A DNA stretch of 9,142 nt, from the NCBI RefSeq assembly GCF_900545205.1, contig NZ_UQYC01000066.1, positions 1 to 9,142 of the forward strand, written 5' to 3'. The position numbers were made by a program, and so were the translations under genes. Below the pieces are notes generated by a model. The model saw nothing but the letters and a program-made list of their open reading frames with translations, was not told the DNA's origin and searched no databases. Origin of the DNA: an uncultured Veillonella sp. (GTDB taxonomy: Bacteria; Bacillota; Negativicutes; Veillonellales; Veillonellaceae). Below are positions 5,336 through 9,142 of the stretch, one piece after another (position 1 is the stretch's first letter; each line of letters opens with the position of its first letter).

Positions 5336-6409
5336 ATGCGTAGTACTCATTGTTTACCTAGTTATAGTTTTGGCGGTCATGAGGTGTTTAACGCTATTCC
5401 CAAATTTACAAAATTATATGGTAAGTCTGTAGCTATCATCGGTGGTGAGACAGCTCTTTCTAAAGCTTTGCCACACATTCGTCCAGTGCTTGATAAAGCA
5501 GGGATTAAAGTGCTAGATATTATTCACTTTGGTGGAGAGTGTACTTTCGCTCGAGGTAAGGAAATTGCACAAATGGCTTCTGTAAAAGATGCGGACTTTA
5601 TATTTGCTGTTGGTGGTGGTAAGGCCATGGATACGGTAAAAGTAGTAGCTCTAGAGTTAGATGATAAACCATTCTTTACAATTCCGACCATTGCCTCTAC
5701 TTGTGCTGCAACGTCAGAAGTAGCAGCTGTATACACTGCAGAGCATACTTTTGATGACGTAGCCTTTGTAAATCATCCTCCTGTGCACTGCTTTATTGAT
5801 GCTGATATTCTCGTAGAAGCGCCAAGCCGTTACTTGTGGGCGGGAATGGGAGATACTATTGCAAAACACTATGAAACTCATCTTTCTGCTCGCAATCGTG
5901 AGCAAGATTATAATACTCAGTTAGGCCTTACTCTAGCTTCTATGTGTAGTGAACCAATTTTAGTACATGGTATACAAGCCTATAAAGACAGTCAAGCTAA
6001 AAAACGTAGTGATGCATTTGATACCATTGCTATGACTGTTATCTTTACTACCGGTATTGTATCGGGTTGTGTTCCTATGGCATATAATAGTAATATGGCT
6101 CATGCTGTATGTTATGGCTGTGTTACTAATAAAGAAACAGAAGAAAACCATTTGCATGGTGAAATGGTAGCATATGGCTTACTTATTTTGTTAACCGTTG
6201 ACCAACAAATGGATGAATTACAACGGTGGTTGCCAATATACCGCGAATTAGGTTGGCCTACTAAACTTTCACAGTTAGGTCTTACTGCATCGCATATTCC
6301 TCAAATTGTTGAAAAGGCTACATCTGTTCATGATATTGATGTATCTCCGTACAAAATTACTGCAGATATGTTGACTAAGGCTATTCAATATATGGAATCT
6401 CTTGATTAA
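5336..6409 (+). CDS. Iron-containing alcohol dehydrogenase family protein (GldA/HcxA-like)
   Basis: This 357-residue protein is of the group III metal-dependent dehydrogenases, which use NAD(P)H and a divalent metal to interconvert alcohols or hydroxyacids with carbonyl compounds. An N-terminal dinucleotide-binding domain carries the GGGKAMD loop at 93-99 and TIAST-C-AATSE near 120-130. The helical domain supplies the likely metal ligands D173 (GMGDT), H256 (NMAHAV) and H274 (HLHGE). Their numbering agrees with that remembered for bacillary glycerol dehydrogenase (D173, H256, H274). The TIA-TCAA and HAV...LHG..VAYG segments resemble E. coli HcxA (YbdH), a hydroxycarboxylate dehydrogenase, so glycerol is not assured as the substrate. 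It is cytosolic. It is first in a probable operon, with DUF1653 44 bp downstream and a HAD phosphatase after that. The fold is certain; the substrate is open. Confidence 0.9.
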   Translation: MRSTHCLPSYSFGGHEVFNAIPKFTKLYGKSVAIIGGETALSKALPHIRPVLDKAGIKVLDIIHFGGECTFARGKEIAQMASVKDADFIFAVGGGKAMDTVKVVALELDDKPFFTIPTIASTCAATSEVAAVYTAEHTFDDVAFVNHPPVHCFIDADILVEAPSRYLWAGMGDTIAKHYETHLSARNREQDYNTQLGLTLASMCSEPILVHGIQAYKDSQAKKRSDAFDTIAMTVIFTTGIVSGCVPMAYNSNMAHAVCYGCVTNKETEENHLHGEMVAYGLLILLTVDQQMDELQRWLPIYRELGWPTKLSQLGLTASHIPQIVEKATSVHDIDVSPYKITADMLTKAIQYMESLD

Positions 6410-6453
6410 TATAATTTGTAACCGTTTGTGTATGTTATGTGATGAGGTTATAA

Positions 6454-6690
6454 ATGCGAAAAATTGTAAAGGGTGGCTTATATCGTCATTTTAAAGGCAT
6501 GTACTATTATGTGTTAGATGTTGCAACTCATTCGGAAACGAGTGAACAGTTCGTAGTGTATCAAAAATTATATGATCAACGTGACTTATATGTACGACCA
6601 CTAGATATGTTTTTGAGTGATGTGGATCAAGAAAAATATCCTGATGTAGAACAAAAAGAACGGTTTAAGCTAATGAGCGGACGTGATTAG
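6454..6690 (+). CDS. DUF1653 domain small protein
   Basis: This 78-residue protein is almost entirely one DUF1653 domain. The family pattern G-YRH-KG--Y-VL-VA-HSET appears at about 8-31, then VVYQKLYDQRDLYVRPL at about 34-50, then MF. The usual C-terminal V-PRF motif is degenerate here (KERFKLM). The biochemical role of DUF1653 is not known. No signal peptide or membrane segment is seen. The ATG follows GATGAGGT (6441-6448) at 5 nt. It sits 44 bp after the dehydrogenase with no terminator between, and its TAG stop is part of the next gene's SD, so it is probably cotranscribed and translationally coupled with the HAD gene. Confidence 0.87.
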   Translation: MRKIVKGGLYRHFKGMYYYVLDVATHSETSEQFVVYQKLYDQRDLYVRPLDMFLSDVDQEKYPDVEQKERFKLMSGRD

Positions 6691-6698
6691 GAGGGCCT

Positions 6699-7475
6699 GT
6701 GGAACAGAAGTTTTTCTTTTTCGATATCGATAATACATTAGCTGTATGGCCAGAAGGTAAAATCCCTGACAGTGCTCAATATAGCTTAGATGAATTAAAA
6801 CGCCGTGGCCATCGGGTAGCACTAGCGACAGGCCGTATCCAAGTAGATGCAAAGCGCTTTGCGGAACAAGCGGGGCTTACAGATTTTGTAGCAGATGGCG
6901 GTCATAGTGTGACCGTTAATAATGAATTAGTATCCATGATAGGTATGGATCGTGATGCGTGTATAAAGTATTTGGAGTACCTAGAATCCCACAATATTCC
7001 TTGGGCTGTAACAGATCGGAATAAATTAGGACGAATTACGCCGTATAAAGAAATTTTAGATTGGCATCCGAATTGGGATGTATTTAAAACGACAGTAGAC
7101 CCTAATTTTGACTTTCATAGTGTAGAAGAATTTTACAAGATTTATGTGTTCTTCAAAGAAGGGGAAGAAGAGGAGAAAGAAATTGAGCATATGACACACA
7201 AGCTTATTCGTTATGGTGATGGCTGTGTTTTATATGAACCAATGGAAAAAGCCTTGGGTATTCGCAATATGCTGGATTATTTTGGCATGAAGCCTAATCA
7301 AGCTGTTGTCTTTGGCGATGGGTATAACGATTTATCCATGTTTAGACCGGAATGGCTTAACATTGCCATGGGGAATGCACGTGCTGAATTAAAAGAAAAA
7401 GCCGATTATATCACTACCGATTGTGATAAGGACGGTATCTATAATGCGTGCAAACATTTCAAGTGGATTGATTGA
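6699..7475 (+). CDS. Cof-type HAD-IIB family phosphatase
   Basis: This 258-residue haloacid dehalogenase superfamily hydrolase should dephosphorylate small phosphorylated metabolites such as sugar phosphates or cofactors. Motif I is DIDNTLA with nucleophile D9 and acid/base D11. Motif II is ATGR near 43-46. The motif III lysine is probably K184 in MEKALGI; the usual KG is replaced by KA. Motif IV is GDGYND with D207 and D211 for Mg2+. The region between motifs II and III is a type IIB cap and contains an acidic stretch (GEEEEKE). It is cytosolic. The start is GTG at 6699, with AGGAGGG (6689-6695) just upstream overlapping the stop of the DUF1653 gene, so the two genes are 8 bp apart. It is the last gene of the putative three-gene operon. 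The substrate cannot be predicted from sequence. Confidence 0.92.
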   Translation: MEQKFFFFDIDNTLAVWPEGKIPDSAQYSLDELKRRGHRVALATGRIQVDAKRFAEQAGLTDFVADGGHSVTVNNELVSMIGMDRDACIKYLEYLESHNIPWAVTDRNKLGRITPYKEILDWHPNWDVFKTTVDPNFDFHSVEEFYKIYVFFKEGEEEEKEIEHMTHKLIRYGDGCVLYEPMEKALGIRNMLDYFGMKPNQAVVFGDGYNDLSMFRPEWLNIAMGNARAELKEKADYITTDCDKDGIYNACKHFKWID

Positions 7476-7562
7476 GTTCTAATGTCCTCATTGTAGACTA
7501 AAAAACTGAACAATTTGATGGTAAATAATGACTGATCTATAACTGAAAGTATAAGGTTATAT

Positions 7563-7598
7563 AAATTGGTAAATTTAATAATTATTTAAACCAAATTT
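7563..7598 (+). repeat. AT-only imperfect inverted repeat after the HAD gene
   Basis: AAATTGGT (7563-7570) is mirrored by ACCAAATTT (7590-7598) with A/T complementarity between them, followed by TTTCTC. It could be a weak transcript end for the upstream operon, but it contains almost no GC pairs, so support is limited. Confidence 0.25.
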
Positions 7599-7609
7599 TC
7601 TCTAAAACA

Positions 7610-7618
7610 TGATATACT
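7610..7618 (+). promoter_or_regulatory. Extended -10 element just before a terminator-like hairpin
   Basis: TGATATACT matches the extended -10 pattern TG-N-TATAAT with one mismatch. No good -35 is seen at 16-18 bp. A start near 7625 would put the following GC-rich hairpin at the very 5' end of the transcript. Confidence 0.3.
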
Positions 7619-7622
7619 AAAA

Positions 7623-7651
7623 AAGAGCCGCTCACGGGTTGAGCGGCTTTT
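7623..7651 (+). terminator. GC-rich rho-independent terminator, probably bidirectional
   Basis: AGCCGCTCA (7626-7634) pairs perfectly with TGAGCGGCT (7640-7648) around a 5-nt loop, with T residues after it on the plus strand. On the minus strand the stem is followed by C and six T, so it could stop transcription from either side. It lies about 150 bp after the HAD stop and 52 bp before the cyclophilin gene. Confidence 0.8.
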
Positions 7652-7677
7652 CTATGTGAATTTTACATACATGTTAG

Positions 7678-7683
7678 TATAAA
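7678..7683 (+). promoter_or_regulatory. Possible -10 of the cyclophilin gene
   Basis: TATAAA downstream of the terminator is the only -10-like sequence there. The -35 region at 17 bp (TGTGAA, 7655-7660) is poor. It would give a leader of only about 14 nt, just long enough to contain the GGGGGA SD (7695-7700). Confidence 0.3.
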
Positions 7684-7703
7684 CAATATATTTTGGGGGA
7701 ACT

Positions 7704-8345
7704 ATGAACTGGAAACGCTTAGCTTTATGCGCAATGTTGGGGATTACAATGCTTGGTACAGCAGCTTGTGGTACAAAAAGTGGGGAACAACCACAAGGTA
7801 ATACTGTAAAAGCAGAAACTGTAACCATGCCTAATTTCTCTAATGCGCCAATCGCTGATGAGTATGCTATTTTTGATACAAATTATGGTCAATTCAAAGT
7901 TCGTTTGCTAGGTTCTAAAGCACCTATTACGGTAAAAAACTTTGATTATTTAGTAAAAAAAGGTTTCTATAATGGTGTTACATTCCACCGCGTTATTGAA
8001 GGCTTTATGATTCAAGGTGGGGATCCAGATGGTACAGGTGCTGGTGGCCCTGGTTATACCATTCCTGATGAGTTCTCCAACGATTTACACTTCAATAAAA
8101 TGGGCGTCCTTGCTATGGCGAACCGTGGTCCTAATACAGGGGGGTCTCAATTCTTCATTACCTTGGGGCCTACAGACTGGTTAGATAATAAACACACTAT
8201 CTTTGGTACTGTAGTACAAGGTATGGATGTAGTTGAAAAAATCGGTAAAGTTAAAACTGGTCGTAATGATAAACCAGTAGAACCAGTCATCATCAATACT
8301 ATTAGATTAGAACCGATTACTGACGATGCAAAAAATGGCAAATAA
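7704..8345 (+). CDS. Cyclophilin-type peptidyl-prolyl cis-trans isomerase, lipoprotein
   Basis: This 213-residue protein catalyses cis-trans isomerisation of X-Pro bonds during protein folding. Residues 1-22 form a lipoprotein signal: a positively charged start (NWKR), a hydrophobic core and the lipobox-like LGTAAC. Cleavage before C22 would leave a lipid-anchored protein outside the inner membrane; in a diderm Firmicute it would face the periplasm or outer membrane. The residue after C22 is Gly, not the Asp that retains lipoproteins in the inner membrane in enterobacteria. A linker of about 30 residues leads to the cyclophilin domain (about 57-205), with the catalytic arginine at R96 (FHRVI), FMIQGGDPDGTG, NTGGSQFFIT and WLDNKHTIFG. 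SD GGGGGA lies 3 nt before ATG. It overlaps the next gene. Function and localisation are well supported; client proteins are unknown. Confidence 0.93.
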   Translation: MNWKRLALCAMLGITMLGTAACGTKSGEQPQGNTVKAETVTMPNFSNAPIADEYAIFDTNYGQFKVRLLGSKAPITVKNFDYLVKKGFYNGVTFHRVIEGFMIQGGDPDGTGAGGPGYTIPDEFSNDLHFNKMGVLAMANRGPNTGGSQFFITLGPTDWLDNKHTIFGTVVQGMDVVEKIGKVKTGRNDKPVEPVIINTIRLEPITDDAKNGK

Positions 8346-8616
8346 AGATGCTAAGTCTGAAGAGCGACACTATGTGTATTTAGTGCGTTGTGCAGATGAT
8401 TCTTTGTATTGTGGGTGGACTACCGATCTTGAGCGTCGTATGGAGGCTCATAATGGACATGTTCCAGGCGGTGCGAAATATACTCGCGGGCGACGTCCTG
8501 TTACGTTGGTATATTCTGAAAGCTTTTACAATAAACAGGACGCACAACGTAGAGAATATGCCATAAAACAGATGACAAAGACTAAGAAATTGCAACTCAT
8601 TGAGGGTGCAAAATAG
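8335..8616 (+). CDS. GIY-YIG nuclease-fold protein, UPF0213 (YhbQ-like)
   Basis: This protein of about 93 residues is a single GIY-YIG domain of the UPF0213/YhbQ type. The family signature is clear: YVYLVRC at 13-19 and SLYCGWT at 23-29 replace canonical GIY...YIG, followed by the catalytic-type arginine in DLERR (34-35), AKYTRGRRP at 47-55 and E74 in REYAIKQ. Some YhbQ-type proteins are reported to act on DNA, but the cellular role is uncertain. It is cytosolic. The reading frame overlaps the end of the cyclophilin gene. ATG 8335 (overlap 11 nt) is chosen because the following codons, MANK, look like a typical start. ATG 8326 is equally possible and adds three residues. Neither has a clear SD, so translation probably depends on coupling to the upstream gene. 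Confidence 0.88.
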   Translation: MANKDAKSEERHYVYLVRCADDSLYCGWTTDLERRMEAHNGHVPGGAKYTRGRRPVTLVYSESFYNKQDAQRREYAIKQMTKTKKLQLIEGAK

Positions 8617-8626
8617 TCCTTAATTA

Positions 8627-8635
8627 TGGTATAAT
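8627..8635 (+). promoter_or_regulatory. Extended -10 promoter for DUF1934-argS
   Basis: TGGTATAAT is a perfect extended -10 (TG-N-TATAAT). It starts 10 nt after the stop of the GIY-YIG gene; the -35 region is weak. The predicted start is near 8642, which excludes the ATG at 8636 as a translation start. Confidence 0.6.
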
Positions 8636-8654
8636 ATGATGATTAATTACTGCC

Positions 8655-8661
8655 ATGGAGG
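8655..8661 (+). promoter_or_regulatory. Shine-Dalgarno that sets the ATG at 8669
   Basis: ATGGAGG ends 7 nt before ATG 8669. The alternative start at 8636 is 33 nt upstream and lies at or before the predicted transcription start. Confidence 0.8.
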
Positions 8662-8668
8662 TTACGAA

Positions 8669-9127
8669 ATGAAGCGGGTTCTAGTGTCCGTAAAAAGTGT
8701 ACAACGAGATATGGACGGCAAGGATACCGTAGTGGAGCTGATTTCCCCTGGTACGTCACATAAAAAGGGTAATACACAATATGTGCGTTACGAAGAATCT
8801 AGTGTGACGGGCATGGATGGGGTTAAGACGACCATTAAAATCCATGATGATTCAATTGTGCTGCTTCGTACAGGAGCGGTCAATATGCGCCATCAATACG
8901 TCCGTGGTGAAGAGCGCGAGTCCGTGTATGAAACGCCGTATGGCGATTTACACATGGCCGTAAAAACTCATGAATTAACAGTAGACTTTCACGAAGGCGT
9001 AGGTCATGTTCATTTAGGATATGATATTTCCGTCGAAGGTGAATGGCAATTTTATAATCAGTTAGATATAGACGTGCGGGAGGATACAGAGCATGGACAT
9101 GAAGGAAATCCTGAAATCGGGGATTGA
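8669..9127 (+). CDS. DUF1934 (YwiB-like) beta-barrel protein
   Basis: From ATG 8669 this is a 152-residue DUF1934 protein, a small cytosolic lipocalin/calycin-like beta-barrel family. Features that fit are the start KRVLVSVKSVQRDMDGKDTV, an alternating beta pattern, YVRYEE at about 39-44, ETPYGDLHMAVKTH near 90-103 and the closing YDISVEGEW segment around 118-126. It has no catalytic motif, signal peptide or membrane segment, and its function is unknown. In Bacillus subtilis, as I recall, the family member ywiB lies next to argS, and the same neighbourhood is present here. The tail is rich in Asp, Glu and His. Its last 35 nt overlap the first codons of argS in another frame, and the argS SD is embedded in its coding sequence, so translation of the two genes is probably coupled. 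Confidence 0.85.
   Translation: MKRVLVSVKSVQRDMDGKDTVVELISPGTSHKKGNTQYVRYEESSVTGMDGVKTTIKIHDDSIVLLRTGAVNMRHQYVRGEERESVYETPYGDLHMAVKTHELTVDFHEGVGHVHLGYDISVEGEWQFYNQLDIDVREDTEHGHEGNPEIGD
9078..9084 (+). promoter_or_regulatory. Shine-Dalgarno of argS, inside the DUF1934 gene
   Basis: GGGAGGA lies 8 nt before ATG 9093 and is read as codons of the DUF1934 tail. This supports a real start at 9093 although the upstream gene ends only at 9127. Confidence 0.7.
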
Positions 9128-9142
9128 ACAGGCATTACAAGA
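9093..9142 (+). CDS. argS: Arginyl-tRNA synthetase, N-terminal start only (partial)
   Basis: Only 16 codons are present before the window ends: MDMKEILKSGIEQALQ. This resembles the first helix of the additional N-terminal domain of bacterial arginyl-tRNA synthetase, which attaches arginine to its tRNA. Identification relies on this short segment, the good SD (9078-9084) and the DUF1934 neighbour known from Bacillus, since no catalytic motif is in the window. A second ATG in frame at 9099 is possible but lies farther from the SD. The frame overlaps the DUF1934 gene by 35 nt. Confidence 0.65.
   Translation, partial: MDMKEILKSGIEQALQ

Noticed and set aside
7156..7188. Purine-rich stretch inside the HAD gene as a repeat or internal ribosome site
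   Set aside because: It encodes an acidic loop (GEEEEKE) and no reading frame starts suitably after it.
8636..8668. Upstream ATG start for the DUF1934 gene
   Set aside because: It abuts the -10 and lies before the predicted transcription start; ATG 8669 has a good SD and starts the family's conserved N-terminus.

Overview
The window looks like a chromosomal stretch from a Veillonella-type member of the Negativicutes (diderm Firmicutes). The DNA is AT-rich, most genes have strong purine-rich Shine-Dalgarno (SD) sites, and the gene families fit: an Ldh2-type lactate/malate dehydrogenase, BrnQ, a stand-alone molybdopterin oxidoreductase, and a DUF1934 gene running into argS. The genus is inferred from gene content and protein style, not from a database match. 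No tRNA, rRNA, CRISPR array, insertion sequence or prophage gene is visible, and no reading frame is clearly broken.

Layout. One gene, a malate/L-lactate dehydrogenase family oxidoreductase, lies on the minus strand at the left edge. A gene-free divergent region of about 580 bp follows, with promoter-like sequences on both strands and several short palindromes. All other genes are on the plus strand. They are a molybdopterin/4Fe-4S oxidoreductase (start revised to TTG 1726), a BrnQ branched-chain amino-acid carrier with its own promoter and a very strong terminator, and a putative operon of an iron-containing alcohol dehydrogenase family enzyme, a DUF1653 protein and a Cof-type HAD phosphatase. 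A 228-bp gap with a GC-rich terminator hairpin follows. Then come a lipoprotein cyclophilin overlapping a UPF0213 GIY-YIG protein, and, from a separate promoter, a DUF1934 protein overlapping the first codons of argS, which runs off the right edge.

How the genes fit together. The left half concerns redox and nutrient metabolism of an anaerobe living on organic acids: 2-hydroxyacid oxidation, an uncharacterised Mo enzyme and amino-acid uptake. The right half is mostly housekeeping: protein folding, a small nuclease-fold protein, and translation through argS. Start codons were revised for three genes using SD sites and promoters (TTG 1726, ATG 5336, ATG 8669).

The most striking observation is an uninterrupted run of nine G near the 5' end of the molybdopterin oxidoreductase gene. 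Loss or gain of one G would stop translation within about 15 codons, as expected of a phase-variable ON/OFF switch. The second is that the dehydrogenase at the left edge is a reasonable candidate for the classical lactate-oxaloacetate transhydrogenase activity of Veillonella.
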